Under the pieces are notes generated by a model. The model worked only from the letters and a program-made list of their open reading frames with translations. It had not been told where the DNA came from and did not search any database. Below, one piece after another: positions 26,676 through 36,715 of a DNA stretch of 64,000 bases (the stretch's first letter is position 1; each line of letters starts with the position of its first letter). Source of the stretch: Cyprinodon diabolis (taxonomy: Eukaryota > Chordata > Actinopteri > Cyprinodontiformes > Cyprinodontidae); NCBI GenBank assembly GCA_030533445.1, contig CM060070.1:22983501-23047500 (forward strand), in the 5' to 3' direction. Made by a program: the position numbers and the translations under genes.

Positions 26676-27676
26676 GATAAGGGGCAAGAAACATGAAAAA
26701 TGAACACTACATGGAAATGTTAAGGCTTTGCTTGAACTTGCCTTCTTTTCTGTAGAGCATTTTACAATAAAAAAAAGAACTTGTTCTAGTAAGGATGAAA
26801 TTTCAACAGAAAATGTTACAGTTATAACCTTAAACCTCAACAGTCAGTCAGTGAAGTGCACAGACATTTTAGGGGCAGGTGCTCAGGTTGGAAAAAGGGC
26901 ACCTTGTATGTCACATAGAGCCGCTGACAGCCACTGTCTGATGCTGACGTTTAACAATCTTCTGCAGTCTATAGGTAGAAATGCCACATTGGTGTTGATT
27001 TAAAAAATAATAATTTCAAATCTACTAATAAATATAGACAAACCTGGAAAAACAATAGACTAGATTTTTTTAACTTTATTTTTCATTTATGTGAAAAAAA
27101 GAACACAACTGAAGGCTAGAGCACAAAAAAGATAGAAAGAAACATAATTTACAGGCTCTTACTGCCCCGAGTTATCAGTTACAGGCAACAGAATACACAG
27201 TACAACACAGTTGCTTCTACTGTAATTTAAAGATAGTTGTTATCATAAGTCTTTAAATATGTGATGGTCCCATTTCTTCAACAATCTTTCTTTTTCTGGA
27301 AGTGTACTGAGATTGTGATGTCTCCATCCCCTGGATTGAGTTTATATGATTAACTAATAGCCTCAGGGTGGATGGCGTTGGTCATAATTGCTTTATTGCT
27401 TGCACTCATAAATATCTTCCATAAATATGTCTCTTGCTCAAAGTTCGTCATGCAGTTTTCCAAGGTAAACAGACATTGAGGGGAAGTCTAATGCAAAGTT
27501 AAGGATTCCAGAATATACTTAGGTTTATTTTCTATTGATTTGAATTTTTATATATGATAAATTGCAGATAAACTAAGATATACATTTAGAATTTGAAAAA
27601 AAGGACTCTATTATCTTATTTCAAGTGCATAATATGTAATAATCTTATTTTAAGGTTAAAAACTCTTTATTAAAAT
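26676..27676. other. Unassigned AT-rich stretch
   Basis: No recognised gene or element. A short open frame at 26728-27003 lacks any known domain. Confidence 0.4.
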
Positions 27677-27953
27677 TATAATCGTGAAGTGCAATATGCT
27701 GATGAAGGTTCTCAGTCATCCAGGTCATAGTCATTCCGTAAAAATTCAAAAAATATCCACTGGACTTGGTTTTCAAGATTTGAAGACGTTTCGCCACCTC
27801 TCCAGGAAGCTTTCTCAATTCAAATGTCTGTCTCACTGCGGATCCAGACATTTGAATTGAGAAAGCTTCCTGGAGAGGTGGCAAAACGTCTTCAAATCTT
27901 GAAAACCAAGTCCAGTGGATATTTTTTTAATTTTTACGGAATATAATCGTGAA
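27677..27953 (-). mobile_element. Foldback retroelement-like insertion with 12 bp duplication
   Basis: The direct repeat TATAATCGTGAA at 27677-27688 and 27942-27953 brackets a 253 bp insert, indicating a 12 bp target-site duplication. Inside, 27733-27830 and 27845-27942 are inverted copies over 98 bp with only two mismatches, separated by a 14 bp loop containing CTGCGGAT. Read on the minus strand, the left side continues past the arm as GGATGACTGAGAACCTTCAT, the 3' end of a repeat common in fish (KRLQILKTKSSG, then WMTENLHQHI in translation). So one full 3' end and one truncated inverted copy are joined head to head. The duplication length and variability argue for target-primed insertion rather than a cut-and-paste transposon. 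The family name is unknown to me. Confidence 0.8.
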
Positions 27954-30900
27954 CTGTGATAATTTGGCCTGATGTTTGGTCTTATGTTTGCTTTTATATG
28001 AAAAGCTTAACAGAAAAAAGGTAACATGTGTTGTGTAGTTGTAATAAAAGTACATGAGTCAAAAAGAAGTCATGGTGACATCTATTTGAATCATATCTTT
28101 TTAGATTTGCTGTAAAAACAGCAAATCAATGATTACATCTATGAGATGCTTTGAATTACACCTGTTTTTCTAATTTAATTAAAGACATTTTAAACTGTTC
28201 CTTGGCACCTGGTCGAGGCCATTAAATAGGTTATGCTATCAACTAAGCAGCTGGTGAAGGAGGTAAATACGCTTGTCGTGTACGGTTAGCTGGCCCTTCA
28301 TCAGGGCAAGGCTCTATTGAGGTGGTGTTACATTTCTCGTAGATTAAAATTACAAAAATCCAGACTTTAGCTTTGATAGGCTTTTAAATTCAAAAGATTA
28401 AAAACTTCAAGAGGGCACTTTTTTGTCCAGAAGGGAAAAGGTCAGGTGCTCTAGCACCACCTAGTGTCTATCTGTGCAAGTCCCTGTCAGCAGTAGTAAG
28501 ATAACTGGATAAATGGATTTCTGTTGGGGAGAATTTAACATGTTCAATTGTTCCATGATAAGTTTTAACCATCATAAATTTTAGAAAGAAACGTCCAGGC
28601 ATGGCTAAACCTTTTCCCCTAAAGAAAATTCATGTTTGGAATGTTTTTTTCAGCTCTCTAAGAATGTCAGAAAAAGAAAAATCTTTAGGGTTACCAATCA
28701 CACATCTTGACATTACCAAGTCAAGACGTGTGACTCCAACCAATGAAGACTAGGTAAACCTGGACACTGATTCAAATAATGTTTAGATAAAGTATGTTTG
28801 CACCAACATTTTTTTGCAGTATATTTTTATGCTTGTTTTCCACAAACATGTTTTTTTAAATCATTATTTTAATTGCAATGAATATATAATAATGATTGCT
28901 ATTTCTAAATCTCTTGATACAAATAAGAAATATTAAAAACGTTTAAATTGGGTCGCTATTTTACTGGTTGGGTAAAACAGAAATTTTAATACGTGCCATT
29001 TCAAAACCACATAAAATAAATGATGCAATTACATAAAAGGCATACGTTTTCCCTTGACCAAGCAGCATAATGTTTGTGAGCGGCTGCTTTCTCATGTGCA
29101 ATTCTCTGAATTTATTATGTCATATAAACTTTTAGTTGTTTAAACTCTACAGGGGGCTCACATCCCCCCCCAACCTGCTTTGCAGTTTACCAGTTCACAT
29201 GGTAACCTTGTGAACTATCCTTCAATCCATGCTAGCCACCAATGGTTCCTTTACTCTCTGGACCAAATAAAGGACTTAAATGAAATAATAAATATCCGCG
29301 GTATGGCTTCCACTCACGCACCAGGCCACTCTGACCCCTCTCAGGACCTTCGAAATCAGGCAGGAAGAGGCAGTCAAGGGATGGGATTGTGAGAATGTTT
29401 GGGAGGGAAGGGCAATACACTGCTCAGGTGACCCGGGAAATGCCTTGGAGGCCCTAGACTCTATGTGATTATAAAGGAGAGGCGAGACAGTTCAGCATGT
29501 ATCATCAGAAGAAAAAAAAGAAGAAGACAGAGCCTTAGCTGGGTTGCATTGAGCCAAGCTAAGTCAGGCAGCTGGCAGACATCACAGAAAATATGTTTGT
29601 GTGCTCTGGACAAAGCAGGTCAGAAGAGCTGTGATCCAGAAGGGAGACAAAAAGAGATAGGAAAGGGAGTAAAACAAGGAGATGAAGAAGCTGACAGGAA
29701 AGGCTACAGGAACAGTAAACAGCAGTTTAAATGAGGCACATGTTAATAAGATTGAAAAGACTTTCAACAAGAATGTTTTTTGTTTTCATCTAAAACTGTA
29801 AAATCTGACCTGATGACATACAACACAGAAAGCAAACAAGCATAAACTTTGGTGTAAGTGGTTTATTCATTTATACCACATTCATCTTTCTCGTCTAAAG
29901 TACCTTATCTTGAGAAAGGGACATATGGTGATCCTTATTTGGTCCTCTGTCATGTCCTTGACCTCCAAACATCGCACTGTAGGAGTGACGTCGACTGGTC
30001 CAGATGCTGCAGCCTGTGAAAACAACAATGTGGGCGAGTTCCCCTCTTTGGAGGGCCTGGTTCAGAGCTGTTATAACACTAGAGGACAGCGGGATTAGGT
30101 GAAAGCATACAGCTGCAGCTTCAGCCTGTGTTGGTGTGTGGGAGAAAAGGGTGGATAGAGGAGATTAAAGGATGGGTGGCAGATTGAAGGATGGAAAGGT
30201 TGTGTTTGACACTTGTGTGCAAAGAGGTGATTGTGCATACTGCATGTGTAGAAGGGTGGCAGGTTATGGAAAGGCGGAAAGAAGATGACTGTAATTATGC
30301 TGGGCTGGCGTTAGACAGGGAATATGTAGACAACATGTACATCTGGCTGACAATGAGCAGGCTCAAGTGTCCTTGACTGAATGAATACAAATATTTGCAA
30401 ACATGTGAATCCAGACAAAAAATGTCTGTAAAGATTAACTAACAAAGAGAACATTATACTGGTCCCTGAATCACAAAGAAGCGCAGTTCCCCATGGTTTC
30501 ATGATATGGCACATAAAGCAGAAATGTTTCCTGTTTTCTTACCTAATAAAAAACAATTTTTCAAAGAGCTCTTCTTTTTTGAAAATAATTAAAAAAAAAT
30601 TAAAAAGCACAATACACAGCAAAAAAAAAAAAAAAAACTAAATATTAAAGACCTGCATTCAAAGGTTTCTACTGAAATGACTAATAATGTTATGCACTGA
30701 TGGATACATTTTCAATAGGACTGCTCTGGAGGCTGCACAGACGAGATAAATACATCAAGTTTCTGATAAGTGCCTTAGAGGTCCTGATACATGGTTACAG
30801 AACATCTTCTTCATCTTCATCGTCATTTTCAATACTGGACTTTATTTCCTTGGCAGAATTATTAACAGGATCCACAATTAGTTAAACATGTTGGACTAAA

Positions 30901-31479
30901 TATGTTGTAATTTTCAAATGAACTTAAAATATATATATAATAACGTAAGCATAGTGGATATGTAATAATGCATATGTAACAATAACGTAATGCATAGTGG
31001 GTTGATGACAGAGTTAGGTCTTACTGGGCCTTACTGTGTTTAAGTAATGTAAATTTAGACAATGCTTCTAGTTTTCCTGAGATTTACCACATAAGATATC
31101 TCTTTAAAATAAAAAATAATGTAACTGGTTTCTGATCTACTGTTTACTATATTGGCTGGAGCTACCAACATTAGCAGACGCTAACACGTAATTAAAATCC
31201 AATCATAAGATAAGGACTGAATGAAGGTAATTGATTTATGCATTATTTTAAGCCATTGTAAAACATTGTTCTAATGAATGTGAGAAAAAAATTTTATCCA
31301 GCTACCCCCGTAAACAACTTGCATGAGAAACTGGAGTTATTTGTAGGATAGCTCCGCATCTGTGTTAGCATCTCTAAGCAATAGCCTCACAGACAGTAGC
31401 TTCTTGGCCGAATTTTTCAATCCTCCTCCTTGTCTTTATCTCTCGTTATTTCTACATCCTTCATCTGAGCAATTTTAAG
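27954..31479. other. Unique non-coding stretch
   Basis: No recognised gene. A small inverted motif occurs at about 28698-28732 (CACACATCTTGAC and GTCAAGACGTGTG). An open frame at 29910-30098 has no known domain. A runs occur near 30592 and 30621-30637. Nothing else could be supported. Confidence 0.35.
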
Positions 31480-31654
31480 GTGCTCCTCAGTTGCGGCTGG
31501 TGAAAAATATTTTTGGTGGGGCTGATATAGCCTAGTGTATGTCTCCAACTAATCTGGAATAAGAATTCAAATAAACAATTGGAAATGAAATACAATTTAA
31601 CAGTAATGATTTACTTTACTATATAATAACAGTAACAGTGATGATTTTGGTCAC

Positions 31655-32087
31655 TGTGACGGGGTTCTTTGGCCTCCAAGAATCCAGGCTCAGTCGGGTT
31701 ACCGGTGTTGGTGATTTATTGTGCTCAAAAACTCAAAACAGGGTGCAAAAGAAACTAAACATATACAAGCTACTCTGGGCCTCAGCCTCCCTCCAGTTAC
31801 CAGCAATGTAACAAAGAAACAGAAAACAAAAATGGCCGCTCTTCTTCCCACAGCCCTCATTAAATAGTTTAAGCCCCTCACCTCAGGCTCTCTTATTTCT
31901 GATTTCTTCTCATAAATCAGTTGGTCCATATATTACCTCCACAAACAATTGATATACAAAAACAAATAATTTTTACAACTTAATTCCTTTACACAGATTC
32001 ATTGACTTATTCAATTACACCAAACTGGGTTTGAACCCAGCAAAGACGCCGCCAGACTGAAGATAACAAGTCACCGTAGCATAAACA

Positions 32088-32121
<34 letters not shown>

Positions 32122-32331
32122 AACACACACACACGGCTAACCCCACTGAAATATTAAGTGTGCTCCCTCAATATGCCAGCAGGTAACCGGGAACAGCTTG
32201 TGTGTTTTAAGTTAATGGAGCTACTGGGCTCAGCGTGAGTGTATTGGTCCTCACAAGCATAGTATAACAGGAATGTGTGTGTGGCACGCAAAGTTAGAGG
32301 TTATTTTAAGTGACGAGGTGGATTCGTCACA
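31655..32331 (-). mobile_element. Solo LTR of a Ty3/Gypsy-type retrotransposon (677 bp)
   Basis: The segment starts TGTGACGGGG and ends CGTCACA, so its ends are inverted, with TG...CA termini. It is flanked by identical 5 bp copies of GTCAC (31650-31654 and 32332-32336). It contains a CA microsatellite at 32092-32119. On the minus strand a TATTTAA box lies near 31865 and AATAAA at 31720-31715, about 60 bp before the minus-strand end, which suggests the LTR is in minus orientation. No internal retrotransposon sequence remains, as expected after recombination between two LTRs. It lies wholly inside the hAT element at 31488-32850 and is therefore younger than it. Confidence 0.85.
32092..32119 (+). 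repeat. (CA)n microsatellite inside the solo LTR
   Basis: About 14 CA units, followed by a second short ACAC run at 32125-32135. Confidence 0.9.
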
Positions 32332-33129
32332 GTCACAATAACCATGACAATTTTCATACCCTACAACAGGGATGTTCTTCTGGCAAACGGGTAGATAAAT
32401 AAGGATCTCACCGAATTTGGTGGAAGCTGCATCTCGCTCGTTACGTTCGCCATCATCCCTCTAATTGTCTGCACCTGCGCTTGGGTGCAGAAGCCTGTTA
32501 AAGCGCAGTATTTTCAGAGCCCCAAGACCATAAAATTCTGAGACGCTGATTGGCCATTAAATTATTAAATTCACCTAGCAATAGTACATGATTAGCAGAT
32601 TCTCTGCAAATGTGGTGCAGTCTAATCACAGCCCCAAGACAGAGACGGTAGGAGTCTGTCTGTAGAAATCCACAAATGAATGACAGTAGATAGGGAAATG
32701 TAGTTTATATAATTTGTTTTGCTTATAGGTACACACTCTAGAGAGCAAAACTGACATTTATGAGTTAATTTCTAAAAATATATTTTACGTTTCTCTCTTC
32801 TTATCAGGGAGGGCGGTGCCCCAGCGCCCCCTATGGGCCGGCCGCCGCTGGTGCTCCTGTCTATGGAGTAATGACACAAAAATAGGCCGGTAAGCAAGAT
32901 TATCTGGGTGGGCCCCATATGAAATACAACACGTGATAAAGGTTCAGGATGCGGCGAAAGTTCCATAAATCGGCCAAGAAGATACAATTATGAAATTCCC
33001 AGTAGTACATGATCACACATCACACACAGAAAAATAGTCACTGCGCACCTTTAATGGAACCATTGGTGACAGCGCACCACATGTTACAGACATCCCGAGT
33101 TCCAAAAAACTAATTTCAGAGAGATACTT

Positions 33130-33775
33130 ATCGAACGCCCCCCGGCTTTCAACACCCCCATCGGCCATTATGAGTACTTGGTCATGCCTTTTGGGCTGAC
33201 CAATGCCCCAGCAGTGTTTCAAGCCTTGATTAATGATGTCCTGTGGTACACGGTGGGACATTTTGTTTTTGTATATCTATATGATATCTTGATATACTCC
33301 CAGGATCTTGAGACCCACAAAAAGCATTTCCAGTCAGTCCTCCTCCTCCTACTCTTGAACCACATTTTCGTCAAGGCACAGAAGTGTGTGTTTCATACCA
33401 CCACCACTTCCTGCCTTGGTTTCATCATCTCTCCCAATAAGGTTATGGTGGATCCCTGCAAGATTACGCCAGTCCTACATTGGCCCACGCCTACTGATCA
33501 TAGGCAACCACAGAGGTTCCTGGGGTTTGCTAATTTTTACCGCTATATTGTCTGCAACTACAGTCAGGTTGCTGTCCCTCTTCATGCCATAACCTCATCC
33601 TAGGTTAAATGTGTTTGGAGTACTCAAGCAGAGGAGGCTTTCACCAACCTCAAGACCCTGTTTACCACTGCCCCAGTTCTCCGGTCCCCTGATACAGAGA
33701 GACAATTCATGGTGAAGGTTGATGCCTCTAGAACTGGGGTAGGTACGTTCCTGAGCCAAAGGGCTCAGGGGGTAC
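33130..33775 (+). pseudogene. Ty3/Gypsy pol fragment (reverse transcriptase to start of RNase H)
   Basis: Plus-strand translation gives the order of a Gypsy reverse transcriptase: [15 protein letters not shown] near 33175-33222, [12 protein letters not shown] near 33271-33305, the FVKAQKCVF block, the thumb motif LGFIISPNK, and then [12 protein letters not shown] near 33515. After a stop at 33601 the connection and early RNase H region follow ([18 protein letters not shown], then VDASRTGVG). The catalytic motif that is normally YxDD has lost one Asp (YLYD), so this copy could not polymerise even if the stop were absent. Protease, most of RNase H and the integrase are missing. The pol fragment runs directly into an LTR at 33776. 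Confidence 0.85.
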
Positions 33776-34377
33776 TGTTATGATTCTGGCCTGTCTACCT
33801 GCTCTGCTTTCCCTGTGAGCAATCACCTCCAGCTGCTGCCCGCTGCACTGCAGTGCAATGCAATCAGGAGCATGTATCTCAGCTGTGCTTTAGCAGTTAT
33901 AAGTCAGCCTGTGGCTGACAGACAGGGCCAGATAATTAAAGCCAATAAGCAAGCAGTATCCAGCATTTCACGTTACCTGACCAAGCTCTTGACCACATCT
34001 TAGCTTCAAGGATTTTCCCTCTTGCCTACAGTAGCCCTTGCCAGATTCCTCATCCTTCTGGACAATGGCCCTGTTTCTGCCTCTTGACTTCTGTCCCCTG
34101 CCAAGCCCCATGATCATTAAGCCTAGGGCTGGCTTCCAGGACCTTGATCGTGCCTCTGTGCTCCAAGCCACCCAACTGTTGGCCACCCCAACATCTGATA
34201 AAGGAGCAGTCCACTCTGTTAAAGCTGCTGATCTCTGCTGAAGTGAGGACTCTGATAAGTAATCAATGGTACACGGTGCATGCACTCCTGAAGTCCTGAG
34301 TTCTGAATAAACTGTTTAAGTGCTACTCCTGTGTTTCTGGCTGAACATTTGGGTCTTTTGTCTTGATCATTATAGCA
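33776..34377 (+). mobile_element. Gypsy 3' LTR
   Basis: A purine-rich stretch, AAAGGGCTCAGGGGG (33758-33772), ends three bases before TGTTATGATTCTGG. This is where a polypurine tract should sit relative to a 3' LTR. The segment contains AATAAA at 34306-34311, as LTRs do, and appears to end near TATAGCA at 34377. The 5' LTR is not in the window, so the right boundary and any duplication cannot be verified. Confidence 0.65.
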
Positions 34378-34795
34378 GGATAATTCAGAGGGCAAAGCCA
34401 AAGTCGATGCCGGTGACATGCTCGGTTTTCAGAGCCAGGAGGTCAGAAACACAGTGAGGTGCAGAGGGAGAATCTAGGACGGGGTCAGGTCACAGTTCCA
34501 GGTGCAGTACACAAACAAGCAGAGATCTGACAGGAGTCAGAACACAGATCAGGCAAGCAGATCAGATGGGAACAGGCAGTGTCAGAGATTGAGAGGCAGA
34601 AGAGATCAAGTAATCAGAACATGGAAACGCTCGAATAAGACTCACCAATCAGCTTGAAATAATCTGACACTTATGACTGGTCTGAAGGCTGGTTAAATAG
34701 AGATTAAAGCAGGTGGATCAGATGAGCAGTAATGAGAACTGGGCAGAGGTAATCAGGTGAGTTAAATGAGAAATAAGTCCAGAATGGAGGTAGAT
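34378..34795 (-). mobile_element. Antisense Gypsy-type LTR fragment
   Basis: This stretch matches 46231-46570 in order and wording: TTCCAGGTGCAGTA near 34497, GATCAAGTAATCAGAACAT near 34605, and GGTTAAATAGAGATTAAAG near 34691, against corresponding words in the copy at 46 kb. On the minus strand CTATTTAACC supplies a TATA-like box. The poly(A)-signal end seen in the 46 kb copy is missing here, so it is truncated. It lies against the sense LTR of a different family. Confidence 0.6.
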
Positions 34796-34828
34796 CGATC
34801 TCTCAATTTTCACAAATACACATATGTG

Positions 34829-34957
34829 ATTCATACATGCACAGGACAAGATTCACACATGCACAGAACGATTCATACAAGCACACAAGATCCACACATG
34901 CACAGGACGATTCATGCAATCACACAAGATCCACAAATGCACAGAACAAGATTCACC
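34829..34957 (+). repeat. Minisatellite, about 20 bp unit x 6
   Basis: Imperfect tandem units of the form ATTCAYACATGCACAGRACR or ATCCACACATGCACAGGACG, 19-22 bp each, alternate between two sub-types. It produces a His-rich open frame on the plus strand that is not a real gene. Confidence 0.8.
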
Positions 34958-35513
34958 GTATTTCTGGTCCATAAACAATTATAAATTAAATTACAAAATT
35001 CCAGGGGTCTTTAAACTTCACTGCATTTGTGTGTGGATTTTTGAGACTACCTTTACGTGTCTTGATAGACATATGCATTTTTTAGCAGGGCTGGTTTGCC
35101 ACCAATCACAAATCTTCCTTGTAAAAGCCAATCAGAAAAAAAACTACTCCACGTGCCCACGTGGGCAACCAACTGAAGGCACTACAATTTATTTCTGTAA
35201 ATAAAATTATAATTTCAAACTCTGAACCTGTGTAGTAAAACAGTCTTATTTTTTTTGCTGATTTATTTTCAATACACATTTAGACCACAAATAATAATAG
35301 CATACAATATATGCCTTTAGAAAATATATACTGGACCTGTTTTAAGGTTTAAATGTCCAAAATGGGTTTCTATATGGCACACTAGGACCATTTCAGTTGA
35401 TGACATTATCACTACTCGTGCATTCCATTAGGAAAATGGCACCTGTCAAATTGACTGCCAGTGGGAGTTCTAGTAGTGTTGGAATTCTGGGAGTCCTAGT
35501 GTTAAAGTACCTT
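34958..35513. other. Unassigned stretch
   Basis: No gene or transposon recognised. It includes a short palindromic CACGTGCCCACGTG at 35150-35163. Confidence 0.4.
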
Positions 35514-35700
35514 TCTCATGATCAGTGAACCCACATACCTGTCAAAAGGTGCAGAAGTCTTGCTAAACATTTCCTGAACATTACAGGAAACACCTGATTT
35601 CAGTGATTGCCTCAAAATGTTGCCCAACAAACTTTAAGTTCAGGAGCTCCATTTGGGCTTGTTTATGTGTTATTTATTAATATATACAAAAAAAAAAAAA
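35514..35700 (+). repeat. Shared interspersed repeat A, copy 1
   Basis: The run from ATCAGTGAACCCACATACCT through GAAGTCTT and TTCAGGAGCTCCAT to TATTAATATATACAAAA matches 39868-40020 in the same orientation, with indels. It ends in an A run. It is non-coding and unclassified. Confidence 0.7.
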
Positions 35701-35702
35701 TA

Positions 35703-35980
35703 GACTTGGTGGTTCCTTCATCTTAAGCTCAGGTCCTCTACCAGAGACCTGGTAGCTTCAGAGTTCTATGTAGTATCTTAGCTGTGCCTAGAACTGCTCA
35801 TTTCTGAACTGAGATCTCTGATGTTTCTCCAGATATCTGTTGGAGCCAGTTTTCCAGTGTGGGGGTTACTGTCCCCAGTGCTCCAATAACCACAGGCACA
35901 ATCGTTGCCTTCACCTTTCAGATTCTCTCTAGTTTTGTGGTTAAGCCAAGCAACTTCTCTGAAGTCGATGTTGCTTGCTT
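35703..35980 (-). pseudogene. R2/Dong-like LINE C-terminal fragment
   Basis: Minus-strand translation reads VPVVIGALGTVTPTLENWL, then GETSEISVQK, an in-frame stop, and then AVLGTAKILHRTLKLPG. This wording is the far C-terminus of a fish LINE polyprotein that I associate with R2/Dong-type elements. The stop and small shifts show it is dead. No reverse transcriptase core is present nearby. Confidence 0.65.
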
Positions 35981-36234
35981 CTTTAAGTGATTACTGATCT
36001 AGGCAAAAAGACAGTGTGAGACTGGACAATGATCGTAGGCTTAAAGCACAGACCAAATCCATAAGTTTTATTTTTATCATCTGAGATGTTTCGCCAAAGT
36101 TAAACTTTTGTCTTTCATGGCGTCATGAGAATTGCATTTAATTCATTATTTATTTCAACTTGTTTAGATGACCATAAAGGAGTTTTATTTTTTTGGTGAG
36201 TCAGTATTTAATTAATCGAGTTTACCTGATTCAG

Positions 36235-36715
36235 AAGACTGCCTGAACTTTAGACCAAACACCTGATCATATCACTGTATTAGCATCTCTGTGATGGCTT
36301 CCTTTTATTTCCAAAAGGATTTTAAAACTCTTTTTTTTTTTTTTTTTACATGAACTTGCCCCTCAGTATCTGCTGGCATGTTTTAAATGTATGCTCCCTC
36401 ACACTCACTAAGGTCAGTGGATAAGTTACTGTGTTGAATAAGCTGTCTTTGCAATTCAAACAGGCTGACTCACTTGCTATTTATAAATACTCTCTTTTTA
36501 ACACGTTAAATTGAATTGGCTTTTTACTCAGTTTGAACATTTTGTTTTTATTTCCTTTTACTTTATTTTATCTTTTTTGTTTTGGTTTTATTTAACTGCA
36601 TTTTAATCAACTGTATTGGTGTACAGCAGTTTGCTCAACCATGCTGTTGCTGTTGTGCAATATAAATAATGTATTGTTTTGTAATGTATTGTACTGTATT
36701 GTAATGTGTCGAGTA
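36235..36715 (+). pseudogene. Heavily decayed L2/CR1-like LINE 3' end
   Basis: PDHITVLASL followed by WLPF near 36260-36305 and a following LAP-like block (near 36355) echo the C-terminus seen intact at 38901-39260. The interior is full of stops, and a run of T splits it. The end, near 36655-36710, has imperfect TATTG-type pentamers like a LINE tail. Identification is tentative. Confidence 0.4.

Larger units (their letters stand above)
31488..32850. mobile_element. Non-autonomous hAT element interrupted by a solo LTR
   Basis: The outer element begins CAGTTGCGGCTGG and ends CCGGCCGCCGCTG; the ends are inverted repeats matching at 10 of 13 positions. Both sides are flanked by a perfect 8 bp duplication, GTGCTCCT (31480-31487 and 32851-32858), the hallmark length of hAT transposition. 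After removal of the nested LTR and its duplicated 5 bp, the hAT element itself is about 680 bp and has no transposase, so it depended on a partner for movement. The right end is rich in GC (GCGCCCCCTATGGGCC). The opening GCGGCTGGTGAAAAATATTT is typical of fish hAT families. Confidence 0.85.

Noticed and set aside
27645..27884. 79-codon minus-strand frame as a host gene
   Set aside because: It lies inside the foldback insertion and translates a repeat end common in fish.
34766..34984. His/Thr-rich 72-codon frame
   Set aside because: It is the translation of the 20 bp minisatellite.
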